Shown here one piece after another: positions 48,370 to 60,004 of a DNA stretch of 64,000 nt (position 1 is the first letter of the stretch; each line of letters begins with the position of its first letter). The stretch is from NCBI GenBank assembly GCA_001598975.1, contig BBXU01000686.1:1-64000 (forward strand), in the 5' to 3' direction. Position numbers and translations under genes: made by a program. Source of the DNA: Parachlorella kessleri (taxonomy: Eukaryota > Chlorophyta > Trebouxiophyceae > Chlorellales > Chlorellaceae). The notes below the pieces were generated by a model, which saw only the letters and a list, made by a program, of their open reading frames with translations, made no database searches and was not told the origin of the DNA.

Positions 48370-51300
48370 TCAGCACCAAGCATCTAGAGATGGCTGCTTC
48401 CCATATTCTGTCACAATGCGCAGCTGCTCTTTCTCCGGCTTGCCAAGCTTGATCGAGTCTTCCCTCCAGCGGCAGCACCAGTAGCTGGTGACATGCTCCA
48501 TCCGCCGGTCAAACTTTTTGGCCACACCTGCAGGCAGAGGCAGGCAATGCCCTGGGTCTCCGCTGACATCGCACCTTCTCAAGGGCGCTCGGTAACAACT
48601 CCCACGGCTGTCAGGTAACGCCCCGCCCCACTCCCCCTTAGCACCCTCGCCCCCCTGCTGCTCCTTGCTCTCCCAACCTCCTGACCTCCACAGACTCCAC
48701 AGCAGGCTCCACAGGCTCCACAACCTCCGCAACAGGCCTGGCTTCACATCCACCTAACATCATCCGACTCTGGCCTGGGTAAGCAGTGGCCATACCTGCA
48801 CACGCGAAGCCAGCATAGGCTTCGCTGGGCTGGGTCACCCCCTCAAAGCTCAGCCGCCACACCCGGTATTTATAGTACGGCTCCAGCAGCCGCACCAGGT
48901 ACTTGGCGCGCAGCCCTGGGGGGACCAGCAGCACCAGCTGCCCGTCCGGCCGCCGCTCCTCCCGCGTGCAGTCTGTGCAGCCCAGGGCGGCTGACGGCTG
49001 GATGACCAGCACCGACTTCTGCATGCATGGAGGTGGCAGGGGGCGAGGGCTTGGGGCGCTACTGCGGATGTTTCTGCTACCAAACGAGTGAGAGCTGGGC
49101 TGGAGAAGCAGAGGAAGGGCAGCCACCCTCTGCAGGTTGACTTTCCTGACGGAGCTTCATGGAACAGAAGGACAGTAACGAAACTGGAGGCAACATGTTT
49201 CATAGCTGGGCTGCACCCTTGATGATATCTGTCTTGTACCAGGGGACAAGGGTAGCAGCAACCTTGACATGCACAACCCACCTTGACAGAGTCCGGGGTC
49301 CGAGGGTTGTCCAGGAAGCTGGGTTCTCTGAAGTCAATGGGTGTCATGTGGTCAGGGTCGTCTTGCCAGTGGTCCGGGTCGAAAAGGTAGTCAGTGGGAC
49401 TGCAAGACAGGCCACTGCAGGAGCACTTAGACAGGCTGTGCCGGCCGGCTGCTCAGCAGGAGACGGCTGGACAGGAAGGGCCAGCTGCTCAAGAACCATC
49501 GGCTGTGCAGCGAAAGCCGCTTCATAGAATGCGGGCCAGTGGATACTCAACACCGTGGTGCGCTCACACCCTGTGCTGATTGCACCCTCACATCGCTTAT
49601 GCACTCCTCTAGGAGCATGCGTGGCCAGCCCTGGACAGAACCTGGACAGAGTCTGAGCCTTGCGCAAGTCGCATCAGCGGGCCCCTCTTACAAAGTCCGC
49701 TGCTGTCATGCATGGAGCAGATATGCGTCACTGGGCGGACCCCACTCACCACTGTATGGGGAACTGCTCGTCCTGCGCCTCCCACATGCGGCACTTCTTG
49801 ACCGCGTGCCAGATGCGCTCGCAGTAGCACATGAACTGCAGGCAGCAGCAGCAGCAGCAGCAGCATGGCCACACCCTGCTCTTATGCAGCCAGCCAGCCC
49901 AGCATCTCCAGCATGAAGCTCCTAGACCATAGGCTCACACCTTCAGAGCGGGCGGGGAGCCCCATGTCAAAGGATCAACTGGCCATAATATGCTCTCTCA
50001 AGACAGGCTGCCGGCCTCATGCCCGCACCAGCCTCTGGTTTGCAGGGCACAGGCACAACATCGAGTGCACCTCTCCCCCGTGGCATTGCCGGCACTGTGA
50101 CATGCGCGACATGCCCACCACCACCTGCAGGTAGTGGCCCGACCTTGGGAGAGACAAAGGCCCGCTTGAAGCCCACAGCCATGGCCATGCCCAGGGAGGC
50201 CTGCGCCAACTGGCTGTGGATGGAGGCCAGGTGGAACTGCACCATCTCCTCGTTGCGGTCGTGCGTCCAGTTGTTGTAGTCCGCCGGCATCTGTTGGGCA
50301 GGGCAGGGCGAGGCGAGGAAAGCAGCATTCAGTTGCAGACTATGTGGCGACGCCGGCGGCGAGAGGCTTGACCAATTGCACGAGGGGTTTGTGCTGGGCT
50401 GTTCACAAACAGTAGATACCGGCGCTCTGGCGTCCAGATGCAACAAGCAGGACACGCACAACACTGCTGTGCTGGTCACAGGAGCAGGGCCAAGCATGGC
50501 TCCCCTCATTTTCCCACCTGTGGGATCTGGAGCTTGTCGATGGTGACAAACGAGCCTTGGGAATAATAAGCATCGTCATCAATCCACAGCATGGCGTCCC
50601 TGGCGCGCGCCCGCTTCCCGGCCAGGCCGTTGTATGTCCAAGTAAGGTGGACCTGTGGCGAGAAGTGCATAATGAGCTTCACAACCAAAGCACGATGATC
50701 TCCGCAGCTGGCAGCCATAGGTTTGAGCAGCTCTTGAAACGACCTCATAGGGAGACCCCACCCAAAGCAGCAATCAACAATGACTGGGATCATAGATCCC
50801 GCGATTGGCATTATTCCATGCCCCTTGTTTAAGTGCCTCCCTTGTTGCCGACATAAAGTCCCTCCCCACCGCCCTGCTGCCAGTTGCATCCCTTTGACTT
50901 CAAGCCAAAGCCACATGGTTTGCACACAAGCCCCAGCTGTTGCATGGCCGCCAGCTCACCTCATATGGCGTTGTGCCTATTTTCTGCAGCACAACCAAGG
51001 GACGTCTCATCAGCACTGCGCGACCATGAATTTGCAGCATCCTGTACTTGCATGGCGGCCCCACGGCTGCTGGACCACGCCACATCAGCGGTCGCATCTA
51101 AGAGTCGTGGCACCTGATACAGCCCAGCCCTAGAGCACCAGAGAGACACCAATCCTAATCAAAACGTCCCCTGGATGGCTCCGCTGTCCCCCACTCCCCG
51201 TTGCAACTCTGGCGCCGCACCTCGTGCATCTTCTGCACCAGGAACACGTGCCCATTGGAGAAGTGGTACGTGGGCACCACCCCAAAGTAGATGCCCCCGT

Positions 51301-53355
51301 TCCAGGCCGTCCGCACACGGGGGTCCTTGGGATGAGAGGTGACGGGTCCCACGCGCGTCAGGTTGTATGCTGCAGGCTGCGTGGCGCCCTTGTATGTACC
51401 GGCCATTGCTGCCCAGGCATGAACCCAGCTCACGCTGGCTGGAGTATTGCGAAGGAGGTACACCCCTGCAGACAAGCACCTGGTTGCTTGGGCCTTGTTC
51501 CTTACGTGCCCAGCCAACGGCTGCCTCCAGATGCTGCATGGGGGTACGAGCAGACTGAAGTAGGCAGACCAGGTGCCCACAAGGCGCTTTCAGGGTTCTC
51601 AGCTACCTGTGTTGAAGTTGGTTTTCATGTCGCCCCACATTTCCAGCCCCATGTCGCCTGGAGGGTTGTCGGTCCTGCTCACATCAGTGGACCACAAGAT
51701 ATCTGCAAGAAGCAGCAATCTTTCTATCTAGGTGACAGCAACTACTAGGCCTGGTTCTGGTGGTACCAGAGCAGCGCATAACTTTGTAGGTGCCCATCTT
51801 CATATATATACGGGGAGCTCAGCAATACCAGCACCTACCAGACTGTAACACAGGCACCCCTCCCATTGGACCACTGCAGCACGATGCCGTAGCACCTCAT
51901 GGAAACTAATGATGTGATTAACCTTCCACAAGGGCCCTCTTGGGCCTTATCTATGAACACACATGTACGCGGCTATGCCATGGCATGGCATGCAATGTAA
52001 CAAGGGCACCTTTCCACAGCCTGCACATACCTGCATGGGGGTGCAGCTGAAAGAGCGGCAGCGGGTCCCTCATCCAGATCACGTCCATGTCGCTGAACAC
52101 CACATTAAAGCCCCAGTCCACCACCTGCCGCAATATCAGCACCTTGGTCCACACGACCCGGCGCCACCCCTCCTGGCCCCACGCAAAGTTGCTGCTGCCG
52201 CGGCTGCCGCCAGCGGTGCTACTGCTGCTGCTACTGACTTTGCCGCTGCCGCTACTGTCACTGCTGCTGCTGTTGCCACTGGCATCCTGGTTTGAAGAGG
52301 GTACACCTGCAATTGTCAGCAGCAGCGCATGCAGATGAAGCAGACCGAGCCTCGACTGGGCATTGTTAGCCATGCAGAACGATTCATTCACACCCTGCCA
52401 ACCACGCACCCTAGAAGGAGTGACATAAACAGAGCAAGCTGGCATCGCAGTACTAGACATATGAATGGCGGACTAGCTGGATGATTCAGCCAACAACACC
52501 TCGACAGGCAGCCTTGAACCCCACCTTGCGAGGCGCTGCCCACCTTATCCAAGTACTCAAAGCAGGGCACCTGCGGCAACTGGCAGCAGGCCTTGAGCAC
52601 GAATTCATACGCGATGATGGGTCTCTCAACAGGAACCACACCAGCAAAACAGTTGGAAGCACCTAGATGCCCACTGGTACTCCCACGCACCTTCAGGCCT
52701 GCAAGGAGTGCGGACGTGTTAGCATCCAGCGCAGCGACCATGAAGTAACTGAGCCCCGCCTGCTGCACGTGTTTCAGCCAGTTGAGGCCAAAATCCTGTT
52801 GAGCGCTGTTTAGCAGGGCCAGCATGACTGCATTGTCCTTGGCAACGCTGTGAAGGAGGGCCTCTGTGAGCGGTGGGCACTTGGGGAAAGTGCCGGCCTC
52901 TTCCGCCGCAAAGCGGGCAAGGCTGCTGCTGCCGGCGGCTGCTCCAGCGCTGCCAAAGTCGTGGACAACCACCGGGCCCACGCTGCTGTGCTCGCCATCC
53001 TCAAGCCTATCGCTGCCAGCTGCTGCAACGCTAGTCAGGCTGGCCCACTTGGCTGCCGCAGCCGCTAGGCGGCTGGCTGACTGCGGCCCTGGGTCGTTGG
53101 TGTCAGCCAGACCTTGCTCTCCCTGCAGCCAGCGGCAGTCTAGCTTGGAGTGCAGCCCATCTTCGCTCGTTCCCACTGTTCCATCGTGCCACTCAAAGTG
53201 CTAGAGCAGGAAGTACTCACCTGCTGCCTAGGTCTTGCAGACTTGAGTGATGAGCCCTGCCAGAGGAGCCAAAGACATAGCAGCGCTACTGCTGCCACGC
53301 CGGAATAAGGAAACCCACTAGAACTCTTCTGGCCAGAAGGGCGTCTTAGTCGCAT
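48370..53355 (-). CDS. GT77-family glycosyltransferase, XEG113-like arabinosyltransferase
   Basis: Twelve exons: 53355-53221, 53122-52691, 52570-52525, 52306-52031, 51702-51607, 51465-51221, 50652-50518, 50290-50144, 49835-49750, 49399-49282, 49018-48796 and 48527-48370, joining to 698 residues. The N-terminus is a type II signal anchor (basic MRLRRPSGQK, then AAVALLCLWLLWQG). The catalytic domain has NWLKHVQQAGLSYFMVAALD and FSDMDVIWMRDPLP, with the DxD metal-binding motif at about residues 277-279. The second half (YNNWTHDRNEEM, FMCYCERIWHAVKKCR, FPIQCPTDYLFDP, FREPSFLDNPRTPDS) follows plant XEG113, a Golgi enzyme adding arabinofuranose to hydroxyproline-linked chains of extensins. Volvocine walls are built of hydroxyproline-rich glycoproteins, which fits. 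A Ser/Gly-rich insert (about residues 208-243) lies just before the catalytic core. Exon 3 is only 46 nt. Confidence 0.88.
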
Positions 53356-55040
53356 AGTTTCGGGGGTCGGGTCCCCGATGGCGCATGCCACCGTCTTTAT
53401 AGTCTGGCCATTTGCCACGTAAATATTGGCTAAAATGCTGTTAGTTAGGTTATGGAGGGACGCCGGGAGGCCACGGAGCTGGTCTTCTGTGCTCCTTCCC
53501 CTGTTGCTTCCCGGATGGTACGGCCCGATCGTGATGCAGTACGCTAGTCCTGCCCATGTGACTTGCGGTGTTGTAACCTGCTCATCCTTTTCTTGCATGT
53601 AGCAACTAAAAGCAGCATAGTAATGACTGCACTGATGGTTTGTACAAGACCAACAAGAATGAGTCCGAAAGGTCCGAACAGACCCTGTTACCGCGGCGCT
53701 TGGTTACAAAATAGGAGCCTAGGGTGCACCTGGGTTTAGCGCTTCACAAGTCATAGCAGGGACAAAGGGACAGAGTACAACTGGCTAGGAGCCACTCGGC
53801 AGATAGTGACCAGTACACTGCCAGTATATAGACAAGCAAGCGCAAGCAGATGCCAGGGAGCTAAGCAAAACACAATAAAAGCAACTCACCAAACAAAAAT
53901 GGGGGGCGCGGGGATATCAGGAACTGCAGGAACAGCACGAGTTGTCTTTTCCATGAGCTAGGCTCTTAAGAAGTTCGTTGGGAGCCTGGAACAATATACA
54001 GCAGGGGACTCACAAATCCTCCTTGCCACACCATCCGTTGAACAATACAGTCCACAGCAAACGGGGCCCCAGCCTCATTCACCGCATCAAGTGGGCTGCA
54101 CCTCAAGAAAACTCGCACCCTGGCAAGGTCACAAAGCGGTCTAGTACTCCACAGAGTTTGGACGGACACATGGGGAGGCGGCCATCACAACACAATATAG
54201 ATGGAGAGCCTGGCTAGGCGTAATGACACGACGTAAAATTGCAGCATCCCTCAACATGCAGGCACACATTCCAAAACCACTGCTGATCCACGGTAGACGA
54301 CAAAACGAACAAGCTGCGCGTAAAGCTGCCTACCACTCTGGGCAGATGCAAGGCAGCTCGAAGGTGGCTCCAAAGTTACAACAAGCACGAAGTCCAAACC
54401 TGGCAACACAGGCTCTCAAGGGGGGCTGTACTGAGTACAGGGAGAGAGGCAGTACATGACGTGAACGCACGACTTCACACCACATTGCTGTCTAGGGCAG
54501 CACGCAGCAGTGCTAATCCACCTACTAGTGCAAGGCGCGGCGAAGCCGGACCAAGTTGCAAGACCTCCATGCTAATACATAGGGCAAGCCTGCAGCCCGC
54601 GCTTGCTTGCAAACGACACTCTTCTCTTTCCCCACTGAGCCAGGACCCGGGCACGTGGCGAAGCACAGTACAGCGGCAGCTGACAAACCCTATGTTCCCT
54701 TCCTGTCTCTCCCAAACGGTTCGCTTCTACGCCGCAGCCGGGCCCGATCGATGTGGGCTGGGACCCGCTAGTAAGGAGGCCATGGCTTCCGGTACACAAA
54801 CAGTTCACAGTCACAGGCAACCTAAGAGGGAACGGCCGTGGGCTGATCATGTTTTGGTCAGTTGCCACTAAGCCACATGGCGCCCATCATCCCCCATGAA
54901 CGGGTGGTATGAAAACAGTACATCCAGCTAGCCACTCACCAAGACTCTCAGAACTTCACTCAAAGGCTTCGTACGTCGGCACTCAAGGTGTGCGGCAACA
55001 CCGCCTCTGCGCAGCCGCTCCTCCACCATATGTACCCAGC
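53356..55040. other. Gene-free region of 1.7 kb
   Basis: Lies between the start of the GT77 gene and the stop of the methyltransferase gene, both minus strand. It should hold the GT77 promoter and the methyltransferase 3' UTR (minus-strand TGTAA near 54374). Open frames here (for example 54461-54871 +) have no family signature and are judged chance. Confidence 0.5.
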
Positions 55041-58000
55041 TCACGCCTTAAACAGGCTCTCCATGTGGTGCGGCTTGAAGGGGGTGTGGGCCGGGTCAGC
55101 AGGGGTCCCCTCGTGCACCTGCACAGGCGCGAATGCATAGATTGTGGCCTTGAGAATGATGGGCCTCATCAGCAGCACCCCACAAGGTCACCCAAGGTCT
55201 GGTCACCTAAGAGGGCCCAGTCACCTCGCAGGATGATTCCGCGACAGACCACACCCCTGTTGCTGCAGTCATTGGCCCAGCAAGCGCCCAAACACGGGGC
55301 CCCGCTCGCATGCGCCCCGGTACAACAGCTAGAATGTCCGTGGCTGCTGGACGGTTGCTCACACATACCCTGCCCACTGGGGACACACGAGGACCGTGCC
55401 AGGCACCGAGCCAGGCCCCTGCTCACGCAGGAAATGGCGGCCGGGTGCCAGACCTGGCGCCTTTGGCAAGCATTTACTGGTGAAGGACACAGCTGCCACA
55501 CCATAGCTGGGCGCTGGGCTCCCCCACTTGCCTTTAGTCAGGGTGGTTGGTCGCGCGAACAGGGTTTTCAGGCGAACTTGTCTGTGACAAAGGCCATGCA
55601 GTTACATCTCCACGACTTGCCTTCTCCAGGATGAACAGCTTGGTCTCCAAGGGCAGCTGGAAGCCGCCGCGGCCATAGCGCCGCTCCACCAGTGCGCGCA
55701 CGTCGTTGTTGAACGTGCGGCGCTCCTCACCTGCGCCACCCACGCCATCCAACGCTCGTGTGTAGGTCAGAGCTGCACAGCTGCGCGGGGTGGCTGCGGC
55801 TTGGGAACGCAAGCACCGGGCACTTCCACATCGACATGCTAGCGGGGCGGGCCTGGGTGGGCGCTGCAGTATACGCCGGTAGGGCTGCCGGCCCACTGCC
55901 CACATCGGCGCAACGGAAAGCACAAGGAGTGCTGTCCGTCCCAGCAGCCCACGCGACACACATTCGCCTTAAAACTTCTGGTCATCCTCGACATTTTTGA
56001 TAATAATGTTGCTGGTGGTGACTGCCGCCCGGGCAGCAGCTTGGTTGGTATGTAGTCCAGTGTCCTAGGTGAATGTCCTAGGTGGGGAAACTGTGTGACC
56101 GACCGTCGGGGTTGGCACCTTGGCAGCAATGTGGACGAGTAGCTCTGCTCAAGTAATAACGGACCCACCGCGCAGGGCTGCGCGCACGAATGACATGCAG
56201 TCCAGGATGTCCAGGAGCGCCACCGCGTTCTTCATGGGCATGGGGTTGGCGTGCACACTGTACTCCTTCAGCTTGAACATGCCGCCTGCGGGCGCAGTAA
56301 ATCACCATTGGATCAATCTCAGGCAAGACACAGAGCATAACTGCATAGAACCCTGCCAGCCCAGCATACTCGTACCTCCGCTCTAGTTGCATTACCTGCC
56401 ACCCTATGTAAGTACATCACCATGCACATTTCAAGCGACCAATAGTGACGACCACTGCCGCCAACCGCCCGCCAGTCGATGACTCTCCCACCTCCCCGTT
56501 CACTGGGACCGTATCCACCGCTGCCCCGGCTGTTTCCCACGACAGCCACTGTTCTCCCAATGATACAACTGCCGACCCACCTACCGCCTCCACCACCACC
56601 TATGAACCCCACTCAGCCTCCTGGTTGCGCCACAGACCCAGCCACTGGGCCCCAATAACCGACCAACCATCTCTGACCCTCACTTTCGAAGGTATGTATC
56701 ACCCACCCACCCATGCACCCTTCCACGCACCCATCCACCCACCCTGCTCCAGGCGCTGTCCCCACGAGTCCAGATCACGCTGCTTGGAGTGGCGGCAGTA
56801 GTGGGGGTTGCACCGCTCAAACAGCTCCTCCAGCTCGTCCACAAAGTCGTGGCTCAGGTCCCTGCACATACAAGAATAAACACACACACGGGGAAAGTGA
56901 AGGGCCAAAGGGGTTGCAGGTACAGGCAGGGAGCCAGACCGAGCTGCGCTATGTCAAATCTGCATGCTGTGCGGCGCGGCAGGGAGGGAGGGAGGGTGTG
57001 TGTGCTGGAGCTCACAACCAAAACAGGGAGGGTGGCTGACAGGGGAAGCAGTGCACTATAGCAGCAGGCTAGCTGCAACCCCACCGCGCAGTAGCACCCG
57101 TCTCGCTTGGGGCGCCATGCTGGGTGGTGGTCAATTCTGTTCACCCACAGCGCATTAGCCGCTGCACACCCCACCTGTCATTCCATGCCGCCACCAGCAC
57201 GCCCCCCGGCTTGAGCAGCCGGTGCGCCTCCCCCAGCGCCCGTGGGGTGTCCACCAGGTGCAGCCCATGCATGAACGACACCTGCAGCAAAAACGCCGGG
57301 CAGTCGCGGCATCACGTGGCATGGGTGCATCACACGGCACCTGCTTGGGATGTCCCAGCGAAAAGCCAAGGTGGCTGCTTCCCGTTCCTCTTCCCCAACC
57401 ATCATCGATCTCTGTTGGCCTGTCTGAGGCGGCCTTCACCTGCGCCACACTTCAAGGCACCCCTACCACCCTCCTTTTAACGGCTGTATGCTGCCCACAA
57501 TGTGCCACGTCCCTCTCAATACGGAGTGCGCCACCAACCAAATGACCCTCCCTACACAACAACTATTCATCTGGTCAGCATCACGCTCTCCAAACGCGCC
57601 GGATGTGCCCTGCTCACACAGCACTGTTTCACATTGGTGTGCCACTCACCAGGTCCGCCACGCTGTCATGCAGCATCGAGTGCTCCACCTTGGCAGTGAT
57701 GAGCTGGATGTGGGTGTTGTGCGCCTGGGCAAAGCGGAAGGTGCGCGCCAGCAGTGTCGCGTCGGCCTCCACGCCAATCACACGGAAGCCCCTGGCAGGA
57801 GGGGCGGGAGCAGGACCCCACCAGTTGCCCTACGTGCTTAGTATGGCGAGCAGTGCAAGCGGAGGAGAGATTTCTGTGCACATGCACTGCTGGATGTAAG
57901 GTATGGTTGGGAAAGGACTAAGAAACAAGCAGGCCAGTGTGGCGCTTCACCCCATTGCATGAGAATCCCCCTAGAACGCAGGGGGGCATGGTCATCACAT

Positions 58001-58876
58001 CTTGCCGCGACTAGCGGCACGCACAGTCATTTCTACTCTCGTGTTTTTGGGTTGCAAGGCTGGGGCACACAGTAATTTGGGCTGGCGCAGAAAGTAAAGA
58101 TGAAGGGCCGGGCAGGTAGGAAGCACGACATGCAACTGTGGTCCCAGACACTCCGCGCATTTTTGAAGGACTGCTGGGGTGGCCAAAGGGCTCCGCCATG
58201 GCCCCCAACTACACGCTGGTCAGGCAGTACCTGTATGCCAGCCTCTAAGTTTGTAAAGTGGCTGACCCTTCCAAGCACCTGCAGGCCCTAGTCGGCCCAG
58301 TAGGCTGCCCTAGGTGCAAGCTCCCAACTCACCGCTTCGCCAGTTCCACACCAGCCCTCCCTTCAGACCCCACAGCGATGTCAACGGCGATGGGGCGCTG
58401 CTTGGAACGGTTTGGGAACAGGCTCATCACCTTGCCCCAGACAGACTCAGGATAGGTTGTCCTGCAAGCCAGGAAAGGGAGACAAACAAGATGTCGCCTG
58501 TTGCATCACTGGGCTTTCAGCAATACGCAGCTGGCCAAAAGTGGGTTCACTGCTTGGCGTCAGAAGAGCCCAAGCACAAACTTTACCTGATGGCTGACAG
58601 GGCATTAGCAAAGCGCTGCGAGCTGTGGTGGCTCTCAAAGATAGGCTCCTCCTCGTGCGGTGTGTGGGGCACGTCCAGGCGTTCTTCTGACCGCACCACA
58701 AACCAGTCCGAGGGCTGGCCCTGAGGCTGCGCCAAGGCTGCTGAGGCCGCTGTAGACTGGAGGACGGAACGGGTACCAAGGGCCCGCACGGCCTGGCTAA
58801 CAAAAGGTGCCAATACGCGTGACAGTTGCATGCTTGCGCCCCCAAAGGGCACGATGGAACTACTAAGCGACATCAT
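55041..58876 (-). CDS. Class I SAM-dependent methyltransferase, probably organelle-targeted
   Basis: Eight exons: 58876-58587, 58461-58333, 57791-57650, 57281-57175, 56861-56743, 56285-56169, 55730-55621 and 55118-55041, joining to 363 residues. The nucleotide-binding motif is VDIAVGSEGRAGVELAKR followed by GFRVIGVEAD (the acidic residue that binds the SAM ribose). Motif II/III equivalents are LVSFMHGLHLVD and HRLLKPGGVLVAAWND, as in methyltransferase type 11/25 proteins. Residues 1-50 are Ser/Ala/Arg-rich with few acids (MMSLSSSIVPFGG, RALGTRSVLQSTAASAA), like a mitochondrial or plastid presequence. The last intron (55620-55119) has a GC donor (AAG|GCAAGT); without it the frame runs to an unlikely 32-residue tail, while the spliced exon gives VHEGTPADPAHTPFKPHHME and a stop. 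Met2 at 58873 is an equal start candidate. The methyl acceptor is unknown. Confidence 0.82.
56341..56406 (-). repeat. Dispersed 60-70 bp repeat, inverted copy in a methyltransferase intron
   Basis: Minus strand reads GGTGGCAGGTAATGCAACTA, then GAGCGGAGGTACGAGTA, then GGCTGGCAGG. It lies in the intron between exons 56861-56743 and 56285-56169. Similarity by eye only. Confidence 0.45.
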
Positions 58877-60004
58877 GTCGCCCAAGGACTGCCGAGACCT
58901 GATGTCGGAGTTAGGTCGGTGGTCGTTGTATACTCTACCAGTGCTCTTAGATGCGTGATAACAGGGTCTGCAACAGCGCTGCGTCACGAGCCTATGAGGG
59001 TTTCGGTCATTCCTGCTGTTCCGTCGACACCCCCTGCTATCCACGTATCCACAGCAGGAGCGCGCGCCCATCAGGTAAACTGAGCTGTTCCGAGACAACA
59101 CTACAAGACCTCAGTAGGAATGCATGGTGCCTAGGACGAAGTTATTTTGGCTTAACAGCACTTGGAGCATCACTTACGTTACTGCAACTCGTCATTATGA
59201 CTAGAGCACAGCTTTCACGGCCGCAATGGCACGTGTACGCGGAGTGGGCGGGGGTTAGGGGAGGATGCAAGGAATCCCCTGTCCATATTAGGTAGGAGCG
59301 CAAAAGGTAGTGCAGGGCCGGTGGGGGACAGCCAGCGCCAGTGTTTAAGATAGAAGTGCACGTGACAGGAAGGGGTCAGACAGCAGTGTGGCGGGTGCCA
59401 GCTGCGTCAGTGAGCAGGCGGAATCGGAAAGGAGGGAAGAGGCTGCAGGCATAGAGGCAGTGAAGAACCGCCAGTGTCAGTGAGCCGAAGGCGAGGGCTG
59501 AAAACACATCAAAGGGGGCAACAAGCACAGCATCTGCAACCACCTGGGTACTTGTCCATCTTGGTGATTGCATTCAGTTGTGCAGGGAACCCCATGATGG
59601 GGGGTTGGTAGGGTGCCCAGCAACTTTTTTTAATCTCAAACGGATTCATGTGAGCACCTGTTGAGATTGTTACTGTGAAGGAGGGCCAATGGATCCCCAC
59701 CCAATGCTAAATGTCAGACATGATGCACATGGCAAGATGCAGTCAAAATCTCACTTGTTGGCTTGGCTGAAAATCCCGCTGGGTAAATACATGCCTAGGG
59801 CGGGCAGGCATGTGTAAGGCGGCAGTACATCATACGCCTATCAGTTGCAGGCCCACCATGGCTGCCAGGCATTATTCAGGAATAAATACTAGGCAGCTTG
59901 AGATCAAGCTCGTTTGGCACAATAATGCAAGCCAGAGCAGGCACCCCCTTGCAGCGGCTGTACTTCCTCTGCCTCCACTGTTCCGCCGGCAAACCTACGC
60001 TCTC
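58877..60004. other. Intergenic region
   Basis: Promoter side of the methyltransferase gene and 3' side of the sortilin gene. It shows some AT-richer stretches near 59640 and 59880, but no exon or clear repeat. Confidence 0.45.
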
